A DNA stretch of 64,000 nucleotides from Silene latifolia. Taxonomy: Eukaryota > Streptophyta > Magnoliopsida > Caryophyllales > Caryophyllaceae. Positions 1 to 12,700 of this stretch are shown piece by piece. A model generated the notes under the pieces. That model ran no database searches, had not been told where the DNA came from, and saw nothing but the letters and a program-made list of their open reading frames with translations. How positions within the stretch are numbered: position 1 is the first letter of the stretch; every line of letters starts with the position of its first letter. The stretch lies in contig NC_133538.1 in NCBI RefSeq assembly GCF_048544455.1, positions 44,345,969 to 44,409,968 on the forward strand, given 5' to 3'. The position numbers were made by a program, and so were the translations under genes.

Positions 1-416
1 GGAACCGGAATCGACAAAATTCATGGACCGGGACCGGACCGGATTACAAAAATTCCGACCGACCGATCGGAAAAATTCCGGTCCAAGACCGACCGACCGT
101 TTGGACCGAATTACCCACTTTTTCAAATTCGGTCCAAAAATTCCGGTCCATTGACCGATCGGACCGTTGGACCGGATTGGACCGGAATAAAAATACAATT
201 TTAAGAAAAAAAATGCAAACAACAATAATTCCGGGCATTCCGGTCCAAACCGTCCGGACGGAAAATACGGTCCCGGACGGACCGGACCGAAACCGGAATC
301 TTGGAAAATGGTGGACCGGAGACCGGACCGGAATTTTTAATTCCGGTTCCGGTCCACTAGATTCCGGTCCGGACCGGTCCATTTTTCCGGTCCGGACCGG
401 ATTATGCCCACCCCTA
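1..416. mobile_element. Non-autonomous hAT-like element, GGACCGG-word type, right part
   Basis: The sequence is almost wholly built from variants of the word GGACCGG/CCGGTCC. It ends in ATTATGCCCACCCCTA, the complement of a TAGGGGTGGGCATAAT-type terminus, which resembles the termini of the two complete hAT-like elements in this window. The other end lies outside the window, so no target duplication can be checked. Long open frames across it on both strands follow from the repeat and are not genes. Confidence 0.6.
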
Positions 417-948
417 ACCCTAAGTACACGATACATCCCAATAATTGAAACCAAAAACCCACTAAGTAGGAATAACAGAAAATATGATCCAAACCAGTTG
501 AAATTGAAACCATTTCAAAAATATGAACGAACCCATACTATTTTAATAAATCAAAAAACATATCATTACCTTCTCCTGCATCATCCACCTTTGGACCTCT
601 AGTAGTTTTCTTATTTGGCCCCCTTCTTGCTGCTTGTTTCGTTGGCATGATAATGATTTTGGTTGATTTGTGGGTATTTTCGGTGGTTATGTAATGAGAA
701 TATGAAGAGAGAGGATGAAGAGAGAAGAAAGAAAGTTGGGACGATGAATGAAGAGGAGTAAATGTGGAAATAATAATGAATATGGTTGGTTTTCAAAATG
801 AAAAAGTGGACAGTTTTTTTGCATTGGGAAGGATGCATTAATTAATAATTTCTCTCAAAATCTCTTTTCCTTCCCCATGCAAATTCCTGCCACAGCCTCA
901 CATCCTCTCACAACCCGTTTCCACTAAAACACTAGTATTCGCCCCGTC

Positions 949-983
949 TCTTGCTTGTGACGAATAACCCGTCACAAGCAAGA
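949..983. repeat. Perfect 14-bp inverted repeat (hairpin)
   Basis: TCTTGCTTGTGACG at 949-962 is matched by its exact complement at 970-983 around a 7-base loop. It may be a relic of a small inverted-repeat transposon, because similar GTGACGG-type palindromes occur in plant MITEs. No target duplication was recognised. Confidence 0.6.
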
Positions 984-1011
984 CTTATTGGGATTAGTAT
1001 AATGAATGGCG

Positions 1012-1020
1012 TATATAAAT
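1012..1020 (+). promoter_or_regulatory. TATA-box-like site on the plus strand
   Basis: TATATAAAT lies downstream of the UBP14 stop and points towards that gene's 3' end. A pyrimidine-rich stretch about 30 bases further on could hold a start site. No open frame follows, so any transcript would be non-coding and antisense to UBP14. Confidence 0.25.
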
Positions 1021-1633
1021 GCAATCTGTCAAGGCGTCACTTCTCCGTTTCTCTGCAATGCTAAACCTTTTCACATAATTTTTCATGCCATCCTTATAAA
1101 TTCATCTTATTTCTGTAACCTCTGATTCATAATTTTTGTTTTCGTTTTTACCCAACAATTGATGAAGACATTTCTTAAACGAGTTACTACGGAGAACATA
1201 ATAAAATGAAACAAATTTGTGTATAGATGGTCAATAAACTCTTATGCATTGATAATTTTCCTGTCCAGGTAGAGTTGAGAATGATGCTACCTTGGGCTCT
1301 GCGGCATGCAATAATGTCATACAATCGACTCCCAACACGTTTATGCCTTTTAATCAAGGACGAAATCGATTTGATCAGATAAAAAATGTAAATCAAGTTC
1401 ACAATATACGTCAGACATTAATTTCGAAGCAACCTGTAACCTATCCTCATTAACTACCATAGCAAAATTTGCCATAACCCAAATAATTTCTCACATGTTA
1501 AGACGGAGAGAGGTGTCAAATCAACCCTTGTAAGCCAATCCAAGAGAAACCGCCCGAGAACGATGATCAAAATCAATGTGATCACTACTTATAGGCCGAT
1601 TGACATCAAGTGCTTTCTCGACCATCAAGTCCA

Positions 1634-4600
1634 TCACTCCTTCAATCTCTCGAAAAAGTAGAGGTATCCCATGTCCTTTGGCGGATTGAGGGAAGCTCCG
1701 ACTTTTTCGTCGTTGTAGAGCACCCACTTTCCATCTTTATAGATGTGAGCAACGTAATGCCCACAGTGAGTTGAAGTTCCCATGTGACTGACAAATCCAA
1801 GGAGTTTGTATCCTGCATTAAAATACAAAGCACTCTGTTCAAGTGTCTTGTAATAGAAGTATAGAACGGCATAATAGGCATTCAGTCGGGCTCTAAAGGA
1901 AGCAGAATTCACTAGCATCAGGAAGCTCAGATAATATGGAGCTCAAATAGTGAAAAATAAAAGTACACACACACAGTACTCGTCCATTCCTTTTTTTTTA
2001 ATGATAGATTATATGTTTACTAATCAATGATGAAGCAACAAAGGATTACGGCCACTACGCGACCATTACAGCATACAAGGATACCCAATCCTGATGTATA
2101 TATGTAACTGGGACACCTTAACAACATCAGAAACTTTAGCCCACAAAGAAGCTACAGAAACCACTCTAGATGTTTATTAAACCAATGATGAAGCAATTGG
2201 AAGGATTACGGCCACTACGCAACTATTACAACTTACCAGGATGCCCAGTCCTGATGTATAAACGTAATTGGGAAACCCTTAACAGCATCGGAAACTTTAG
2301 CCCACTAAGAAGTTACAGAAACCACTTTTCCCCTAATATAATCGCAAGAATTTCTCTTGTCTAATGTCTAATCTCTAATACCTATAAATATTGGATGATT
2401 ACGCTCAAGCCAAACACACCAAATACCACCAAGCTACAAATATCACACTACTGCATCAAATCGGCAACTGTGTAAAAAATGTATACGAAAATTATTATTA
2501 CTGATGGGAAAAACAAATGAAGAGCGAGAAACTAACTTCCAGTGCCATCAGGTAGCTCAGAGTCAGCTGCAGCTGCTGCAGTACTACTGCTAGATGTGTC
2601 CATGTCAGAGGTCGATGACGCGTTTGGATTGCTAAATATCCAGTCAGTTGCTTTCTCAATATCTCCACCCTGAATTATATTTTACAGTTAGTGAGTCAAT
2701 AGAGCATAAATGTTACGAAGTATTACGATGGAACAGTATTCACAAGTGCCAAGCCAATACATACAGTGGCCATGAGAGCCTTCCGAGCAAGTTCTTCTTG
2801 GAAACCAAATGTAACCAATGTGTCAACTTTTGATTGGTCAACTGAAGTGGGAGGGCTTTGATACTTTTCTATAGGAGCATTTATATCTGTTAAGGAGTAA
2901 AGAATTAGAGCAGGGAATCAAGTTTTTATCAGCTAAGCTATTTTCATCCCACAAATGCTTCAAAGTAGTCGAATATGGCATATGAAAACCATAATTACCA
3001 GGATCATCCAAGTGAGAAAGTAACCAATTCATGGCCTCTTCAACTCCAGCATTTGAAGTACTTATCGCAGCTTTTTCACAAATGTTTTGCCCGAATCCCA
3101 TGGATAAAAGCTGAGATACAATTTCCTCGTTTGCTTCAAGTCTTATCGACTGTTCTGCTTCACTAAAATCAGCTGCATATCAAAAATAGAACAAGAGGTT
3201 TATATAGCATCTATGCTACACACTTACACAGTTGGTAATAAGCATTCGTGTTGTGCCTGGTTGAAAAATTCTGATGCTTTTGGCTTTAAAATGAAGTGTC
3301 TATTGGAGGTCAGACTGACAGAGTATAGAGTACCACACACGGGTATGCGAGATAATATAAAGAGTCACAGAAACATATGCTTGCGTCAACTTATAAGAAA
3401 AATGGTTAAAAAGGAGTGTGCAAGAAGACAAAAAAGAAAACAATCTCTGACCTCCCTCAGGTAAAAGCTCTTCCTCAGGTTGAAGACCTCTGCTTCGCAT
3501 GTGGCTGATGTCTATAATATCAGGTACATCTATGTAGACATCTAGAACAAACACCAAAGAGTATTAGTCACAAATAATATTGGCAATAGCTAAAAACCAT
3601 GATAAACATAAGGGAGAATACCAAGCTTTTTAGGCACCCAACCATCCTCCATAACAAATTTTCTCATGTGCAGCACAAGACAATCAGGAAATGATGTCAG
3701 ACCAGTAGTTCTGCGGGAGATAATAAAAAATAGGGATTATTAAATGCTACACCACATGGCAATCAATTCAACAATTTTCATACTCGTAGAATTCGTGAAA
3801 AGCTAACGCACACTTGTAATTACAATTTTTTTACTAGCATTTTTAATTTCTGTACATCTAGTGATCTAGGTCGCTGACTATGGAAATCAAGACAAAACAG
3901 GACACAAAGTGACAAGGATATCACCCCGAAACTCGAGAACAGTATCATTATTCAAAAAACTCACACATCTAAACACTTTATAGTTTTTACTCTGGGAGGA
4001 AAATGGTAAACCATAGAAATTATATGTACCGTACTAATTTTAAAAAATAAAAGCAAATGGCAGTGTTATCAAGTGAATATACAGTTGTAAGATATCATAT
4101 CAAGTTTCACTCACTAATAACCAGCGACAACTACGCCAAGTTAGCATACAAAACACAAACGGAAAAGTACCACCCATGTTATACATGTAAAGGATGGATA
4201 TGCTCTTGGCAAAGAAACCAAAACTTTCAGCATGCCAACACCTTATAATCGTATATACTCTATAAAATAAGTTGAACATTAATCCGATCCGCCTCAAGAG
4301 CTGGACAGAAGTGCAGGCCAGCCTGTCTTGGGGGCTAGCAAAACACAGACAGCAGTACTTAACGGCCCGGGACAGAGCACCATACTCCACCCGGCCCCGC
4401 CAAAAAGCCAAAAAATCGGGATTTTGTCTCGTTGGGCCGGACTCGGGGCTAGACTTGAGGAAGTCCGGTCCGAATCACACTGGCCCAGTCCGATGTCCAT
4501 CCCTACCTCCTATGTACTCAAAACATATGTCAAATAACAAGCCCAAGGGACAATGTCCTAGTCCCTACCCACCTAAATAAAGTAATTCTCGCATTGGTTC

Positions 4601-7600
4601 AGTAGTAGCAAGATTGATAAAAGAGAATTTTAACCATAACAGCGATACAAAAAAATACTTACTTTGTCGCAGTGATCTTAGATTTCAAAGCTGTACTATA
4701 GAAATCCATCACCTCCTCCGGAGCAGAATAGCTAGCTAAGCAGGTTTCTAGAGGCACTCTTGGCCGAACAACTTCATCTACAGGGCTGTATTAACCCAAC
4801 GCTTAGCAAAGATCTATAGAGAAAAAGAGGGAAAAAAAGAAGTATCACAGAATCAAATAACTTACATGTCTTTCCCTACAGATTCAGCTTCAACTTTCAT
4901 TTTCTGAAATGCTTCCAATTGATCTAGAAACCAAACCAAAATAACAATAATCTAAATGAAAATATCTCTAGGTTAAATGGTCAAAGTTCATTTAAAAAAA
5001 AAACAATTCCAATGAGAGACACTAGTTAGCAAAAGAAAATACAATTAATCTCCTACCTTTATTTGTAGCTTCATGCAACGGAATGTTGAGAGACAAAATG
5101 TAGTCAAATCTCTTGTTATAAGTAACTTTTCCAGATGGACACTGAATTCGATCTTCAATACCAAACTTGAAATTTCTCGAGGGATCCGACTTCGGGTTCC
5201 CTGAATTAACTTTCTCAACTTGTTCAAGAAGATGCAAGAAAAACTCCAACACATCCTAGCCAAAGTATATTTGAGTCACTAACAAGAAGAAAATAATTTT
5301 GAGCAGCAAAAATCAGTAAAGAAACGAGATGCCACAGAATGGAAACTGTGTAATTTTCGAGGCAAACAAGAGCTACTAGTCAAGAAATGATCATAGAACC
5401 AAGAACAAGAAAACTATTGACAGTAAAGCAAAACCAAGAAACCATAGATCAAATTTTAACCCAATCTTAATGAATGTGTGATTAAGAAAAACGAGCCCAT
5501 TTAGCAATAACTACGCAACAGGCGTCTGCCTGCCAGTTATGTACAAATAGAAGAGTAATAGAAGATCTACTGGCTGGCCATGGGAAAAACACTGAGCCTT
5601 AAGACCTTACTGATAAACCAAAACAAAAACTTGTTCAGTTTCAGTTTAGGTATTGTTTAGCGAAAAAAACGCTTTTCAGTTTCAAAAAAATATTCTTTCA
5701 AATGCAGAATATGCCACTAATTTGGTGTCTTATAAAAGCTAGTTGACCCACCTGCAAAATAGCACAGAGCGAAGCATATGAAGCTATGTCCAGAAATGAA
5801 CCAGATCATCATCAATGAATTCAATAGCTTTCCAGAAGGAAGATATCTACATATTCCGGGCGTACCTGCTGTCTCATGGTCGAAAATTCAGGATGACTGG
5901 CGGCAATAACAATCTTGAACATTCGGGGAGGGATGCCTTCTTGTTTCTGAAAATCAAAATACAAACAGTGAGTCAAATTCTCCAATTCACTGTCAGATAC
6001 CTTCTATATGGTGTTCTATGGATGAGGGATGGGTGGATGGAAAGAACATTCGAGGTTGACAATTTAAATCATGACCTACGCCGTAGCATATTGCAGACTT
6101 CAAACGGTTATACCACGAGGTACAAATCCCAGCTTGTGTTTATGCAAATAAAAGACCCAAAAAATGAAGAGCTATATGAACACAAGACAGTTAAAAAATG
6201 TCTAAGGAGTCATGGGTCATTTTAAATCGACACACACAAACAGTCAAACACAGAAAAGAAAGGTCCCATACACAGCCCAAAGGCCCCAAGCCCCCAAACA
6301 CATCCAGGAAATGCAAAGCTGACTCTAGAACCTTTCGGCACTGACAAATCTGCCAAGATATTAATTGTCAATATCACAGGATCACTGAAACTTAAACTCT
6401 GACATAATTCTTTGTAATTCTCCACCTTACTTCATTTTATGCTCTAAAATCAGGATTCATAGTATCTGGTGTCAAAGAGTTAAGAAACCAATGTGGAAAG
6501 AAAAGATGAAGTAAGCCTGCATCTTAATTTTTTTTAGTATTTTTCCCTTTTTTTAACATGCCATTCACTAGCAATTTTTCCATACTACTTTACAGCAAAA
6601 CTGTCCCAAAACTATTTTGCCTCGAATAAAACAAACTATAACAGATGCATAGGGCACCAATTACGTGGCAATAGTATAAAACAAATAAAAATGAGAGAAG
6701 ATGCGAGACAAGGAAAAAAATATTAAAGAAAGCAACAAAGAGAAAAATCAGAGAAAAGAAAAGCACAGCAAAAAAATACTAACCAGTATGTTATAAAGAC
6801 AAAGTGGAGCAAGAAAAATAGGAAGACAAGGAAGCAAAAAAAGGTAGACGGAAAGAAAACAGGACTATCAAAATAAAAACCTTACATTTACAGTTAAGTG
6901 TTACATTTCGAATTTCCATGACTGTACAAGATAGATTACATACTAAAGTAGAATAGCAAAACTAACAAATCAGCTCGCGGACCATAACAGGAAATTTATA
7001 CTAGCATCTCCCTCCCCCTTCTTACAGAGAAACCTAACTTGGAGCAAAGGAAGAGAAGGAAGTCTGGTAACTGGCAGCAATACGAGGAACAGGGCAATTC
7101 AAAAATACAAAGAACAAAAGGCACAAATGGGACACAGTTACACACATGCATATCTTTTAATGAATATACAGAAACACCAGTTTCTCAGGCATACAGACCC
7201 ACGAGCTTATCTTTCGAAAAAAGGAGAAATAACCATTATAACAGTGGAGTAAAACAAGCAATCAAACGCCAACTGTAGGTTAATTAATAGTAGATGCTTG
7301 CAGAAAAATAGGCATTTCAAATCAGAGAAGTCACAAATAGGTCTATGGACCTGAATAACTTAAGGAACTAAAGCATAAATAAGAAGTTTATGAGGTGAAG
7401 CAATCTCCAGAAGCACACCTCTGATGACGGAATTGAGTATTTACCAGACAACAATCCATGACCTAGTTTTGTCCTGCCACAAAATTAAAGTTACAAGTTA
7501 AACTGCCATGGCTTTAAATTTGGTCCATAACAATCAAACTTGTCATGATTGTAGACTACGCACAATAACAATTAGGCTTCTAATAGTCACTATGTACAAA

Positions 7601-9765
7601 AATAATCCTTGTTCATGGAAATATTCTTTTTTTAACTATCACATAATCTGAAAGAGCTGGGAATTTCTTCAATAAAAGCTAGAGCAAGGACATTAAGAAT
7701 TTAAGATTAACCACACACGTTCAAAGAGGATCCACCACAACGCAAAATAGCAGGGTTTAACAAAGAGAATATCTACAATAGACCCTTTAACTTAAAACGG
7801 GACACAATCTACATATTTCGTAAAAAAAAAAATGAGACAGATTTTTTGGGATTTACCAAGTTCAATCCGCCAAATTCCATAATCAAAGAAACAATGAGCT
7901 TTTCCTTTCATCTCAGATGGACAATACCAGATTTTCTTTCAAAAACGATGAACGATACTAGTTAGCTAAGGCCAGGGAGTTCATACTCCAACTACAGTTG
8001 ACTTTGTAATGGAGAGAAACTAAGGAGGAAAAGGGAGACGAACTAAGGAAACATAAGGGCATACAGCAGCAATTTCAAAAACAATAGTTTGTAATAATAA
8101 ACACATCCCAAATACAGCAATGATAACAGTATTCGTCACCATCCGCCTTTTGCTTATGCTTCACTCATAACTTGTATGTAATCCCAGAGCTACAAGCTAA
8201 GAGATAACAATTGGTAACTTACAATTGCATGTTTAGGTCCACTGTCGGATCAGCAGGAGCAGCATCAAAAGCGCTTTTCAAGCTTATATCTGCATAGTAC
8301 CTGATAAATAAGATCACAAGAAAGTTATAAATTATATATGGAACTATCCAATAGAGAAAATGTAGTGAATCGGTTGACTGACTCAAAACAAAATGTTGCG
8401 ACTCCAAGTCAATAGAGGGAGTGTAATAAGATGACTGACCTAGAGCTAAAAGCATGTGTAGTATATGCCACTTGCATAGTTGCAGCCAAGTAACAACTGC
8501 AGCAAAAAAAAAAAAAAAAAAAAAGGAAAGAAGAGATGAAAACTTCCAAGTAACAATGTATTGCTACTTTTATATTTAGAAGGGGAAAAAGTACAGCTAC
8601 CATATCTGTTAGAAGTGAAATTACCTGTTGCCCAGATTGACAAGTCCAGTATAACCAGGTCCATATAGGGGTTGAAGTGCATCTGCACTTTCTTGTAGAC
8701 GATTCCAGTCGAAGTTGGTATTCTGGTCAAGCTCCCTTTCCGCAGTTGTCATTTCAGTCTGAAAGAAGAATCAGTATATAAAAACTCACACAGGTGATAG
8801 GGTCATACCCCCCCCCCCCCCGACTGTCCAAAGAAATAAATGAACCACTACGTATAAATCAGGAGAAAACTATCATCTAAAACGTCTATGTCAATGTCTT
8901 ACTGATCCAAGCCCTTGTTTCGTGGCTAACTAGACTTAAGCCTCACCAGACAAACTGATAGCTTCTAAAGCCTTAACACAGTTTGCTGCTGTTTCTTTTG
9001 ACTATTTAACCTGAGACAGTCAGAATAAGGGTCTGTCTTCTTGATTGCATTAGTAACTAACTGAACAATGTGTATGGCAGATACTCCCTCCGTCCCAGTC
9101 AATTTTTGAGTATTCCATTTTTGGATGTCTCAATGAATCCTTTAGGTTTCCTTTTATCACATGCTCTTACTTTGCAGCTTTATCAAAAAGCTCTCACAAA
9201 AGTCACGTGTATGTGGGACCCTAAAAGCAAAAGAAAAGAAGGCACAGTTTTATAATTTGTTCATACCTTGGTCTTTGTGCAAAAAACAAATGTTAAGAAT
9301 TCACTGGGATAGAGGAGTACAAAGAACCATAACAAACTTATTTAAGCACCAAAAAACCTTCGCTTCAAATTGCTATTCGAACAGAATAACTTACTTTTTG
9401 CAATGAAGAGAAATCAATGCCAAAATGAGCCAAATGTTGTGGCAGAAGTGGGTCAATGACACTGTCATCCTCCGGATAAGAGTAAACATCTGAGGTGTCA
9501 AAATATTTATCAGATTGTTTCTTAAAGTCACAAAACAGAAAACTCTTCATAGATAAAGGTGAAAAGGCAAACACTCAATGGGAGTTGAAGAACTTTTTCA
9601 GCCAGCTTATAAGAGGGGAGGCATACTAAATTGTTACAGTATATACAAAGATAAGCAGACTTCTAAAGTAGTCTGATTATACAATCTTGTGTTGAATAAT
9701 TTATGCAAGCTTATTCGTCACCTACAAATTCTATTAGTGTAGTTCCAATGACAAAATGCTACATC

Positions 9766-9796
<31 letters not shown>

Positions 9797-12700
9797 AATC
9801 ATGCTAAAAAAAAGACTACGGTAATATAAAAATACTGTGTTGGTTCGGAAAAATTAGGAGTGCAGCGAAACAACTTAAGAACATAAAAATACGAAGGAGA
9901 CTAAGAATAAGTGAACCCATAAAATACCGTGTTGGTACTTGGTACATGAATCCAACATACGTTAATAGCCATAAGAAAACGTGTCTGAATCTTATTGGTA
10001 ATCATCTACTTATAAGACAGTGACATTACCTGCTGCCTCCAAATCAGCGGTTATAGTGCCAAGCTTCACTGCAAGAGGGTATTTTGTCTCATTATAGTAC
10101 TCAACAGCATGGTTGTTGCCACCTGTGCCATCCCAATTTTTTCTTCCACAGAGGATCATTCCGTCAGTTAGATTCAACCAAAGATTATCTGTTTTATCAC
10201 ATTTTGCACATTTCCACCCAGAAGGTGCAATACTGACGCCATTATAGATCTGTTGCAAATTTGTAGCATAGGCACTGACTTGCTTCTCAGCCACCCAAGC
10301 TGCAACTTGCTCTTTCCGTTCTGCACCCTCAGCCCTTAAAATTGTATCAACTGCTAACCTTACCTACAGATAAGGTTACACAAATTATCGTGCAGAAACT
10401 ACGCAAAGCTCAGTTCACATTAGACCTGGCAAAACGGGTCACTCGGGTCGGGTACGGGTCGGGTCAGTTTGGGTCGGGTCATTTCAGGTCTGTCACATAT
10501 TTCGGGTCGGGTTGGGTCGGGTCGGGTCACTTTCGGGTTTCGGGTCAATTTCGGGTGACCTGTTGTCGGGTCATTTCGGGTCGGGTCATTTTCGGGTATA
10601 GGTCATTTTGGGTCAGGTTGCTTTTGAGTTAATGGCTAAGCACTTAAGTTAATACTATTTTGATTAAGAAATACTATTTTGCAAATTTAACTATTTATTA
10701 AGGATTATTGTAACCAATGAAACTTTATTTTGATATATATAGTATTAATATGAGTTAGTACTAGTCGTTTGGGTCATTTCGGTCACTTTAAGTCATTTGG
10801 GATCGGAGTTAGTTATGAGTCGGGTTTTTTCGGATTGGGTCACCTCGGGTCGGGTCAACATTGGGTCAGACAATGTTCGGGTCGGGTCTGGGTCGGGTCG
10901 GGTCAATTCGGGTTTCGGGTCATATTCGGGTCAAGCAAGTTCGGGTCATTTTCGGGTTTCGGGTCAGCCTTTTCGGGTCGGGTCATTCGGGTCTGACCCA
11001 TTTTGCCAGGTCTAGTTCACATTACCTAAAAACACAATTACTCATAATGCCACAGATCAACTGCGTATATTGAATGACAAAAAATAGACACTATTAATAT
11101 TCTAAAAGTTTGCTTCAACATTCAATCCTACTCCCTCCATTCAACTCCACAAGGCTATTATGCTTTATCACGTTTGCCAACGCGGCTTTTACTCGGCAAA
11201 TATCTTTAGTTACGTATTTGCAAAAATTATAAAAGTTAGCTATTTTGAATGTACTCTTAAAGACGAATCAAATAAGATCTCACATGAATATAATTTCACT
11301 TATGTATCGAGAGAAAATTGAAGTTGAATGTCCGCTTATGAATAGTGTGCAAAAGAGATAATGGCCTTGTGGAGTTGAATGGAGGGAGTATCATTTTAGC
11401 ATGCGGAGATTTAGACACTGATCAGCTTGAATACTTTCCCATTTCCATAAGAGCCAAAGACCCGCAATTATTTTGCTCTGGAATTAAAAAAATGGCTCAC
11501 TAAATTGTTTCACCTCTTTCATTGTGAAGTACCAGTCACCAGTCAGTCCATGAAATTCCCCATTCAATTTTCACAAGGGATCATCAGAAGTAATTTCTGT
11601 GTGTATGTTTTCAATACAGGAATGTGACTGTGAGTGCTTACTTCCTGACCTCCTAGGGCATTAAGGAGGGGTGGCTTTGAGGCCCTAGATTAATGTTATT
11701 GTACAACAACAATTCATTGTCCACGAAACCAGATCTTCCTCCATAATGATGATACAAAGAACTCAGGAAGTAATTGTTTATGAATGATAGCTACGTCTAC
11801 GTTATTGAGATTGACATACATAGATTAGAGAACAATACATACCATTTCTGGCAACTCGACAGAGGGAAATGGGAGAGTTGCATAATCTGGCAATACAATG
11901 ATTTGATACGTTTCTTCATATTCAGGTTCACCAGTTCCAAAGCCCCCTTCCACACCTACAGTTCAACCAATAACATAAGTTCTCTCTATGTCGTTTCGTC
12001 ATGAACACTACTTCCATCCATGAACATAATCCACGGGATCGTAATAGTTTCAAAGTCCAGGGGATTCTCCGCGACATGTTAAGTCGGTAAAACAATTCGA
12101 ATATTGTCATTGTACCTACTGCCTCTTACAACGCAACTAAAGAGCAGAACCAACTACCCGTAATGATATCATTATCACGGCCTCGGTGCCTCCAAATAGG
12201 CTCCAACACCCAAGCAGGATTCTAAATATGGATAAATTCATTAGAAAGTATCTGCCAGCGAAAACATACAATGTCTACATACATCATGGCATCCCGCCAA
12301 ATTTCGGGCTCCTAGCAGCTTAACTGATTACTAGCAAAAACTTCACAGTTCATACTATTGATTTCCTTTGGGGATACTTGAACTATTTATGGACAAAAAA
12401 AGCGTGCCTTTAGGAAAATTCACATCACAACTGTACAACAAATGAATAGTTTCTAGTTAGCTTTCTTGGAAGGATGCCTTATCCTCATTCCTCATATTTT
12501 CAGGATACAGTAGTACAAATTTATCGAACAAATATTGGCCATTCACCCACAATGACAAACTCGAGAACTCAAAGATGTCACAGCTTCACAATATAAACCA
12601 CAACAAACACCGGCAATTGGCTAATGAGTCTCGGCCTTCCTTTTCCAATTTATATAACTCACATTTTTTAAGTACTGAAACAATAGGACATCACCATATC

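Larger units (their letters stand above)
417..1633. other. Gene-poor 3' flank of UBP14
   Basis: No credible coding region was found between the hAT-like element and the UBP14 stop codon. The stretch must contain the UBP14 3' untranslated region, which lies on the minus strand, but I could not place a clear AATAAA signal. It also contains a perfect hairpin and a plus-strand TATA-like site, listed separately. The short open frames here are low in complexity. Confidence 0.6.

Noticed and set aside
44-602. Overlapping open frames rich in Arg, Asp and Pro on both strands
   Set aside because: They arise from GGACCGG repeats, which lack stop codons. No domain and no splice context.
2170-2364. 64-codon plus-strand frame in the last UBP14 intron
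   Set aside because: It covers the second copy of a tandem duplication and has no recognisable domain. A LINE origin was considered but no reverse transcriptase motif was seen.
10342-11073. Gly/Ser/Val/Phe-rich open frames on the plus strand
   Set aside because: They are products of the GGGTCGG word in a hAT-like element lying within a UBP14 intron.
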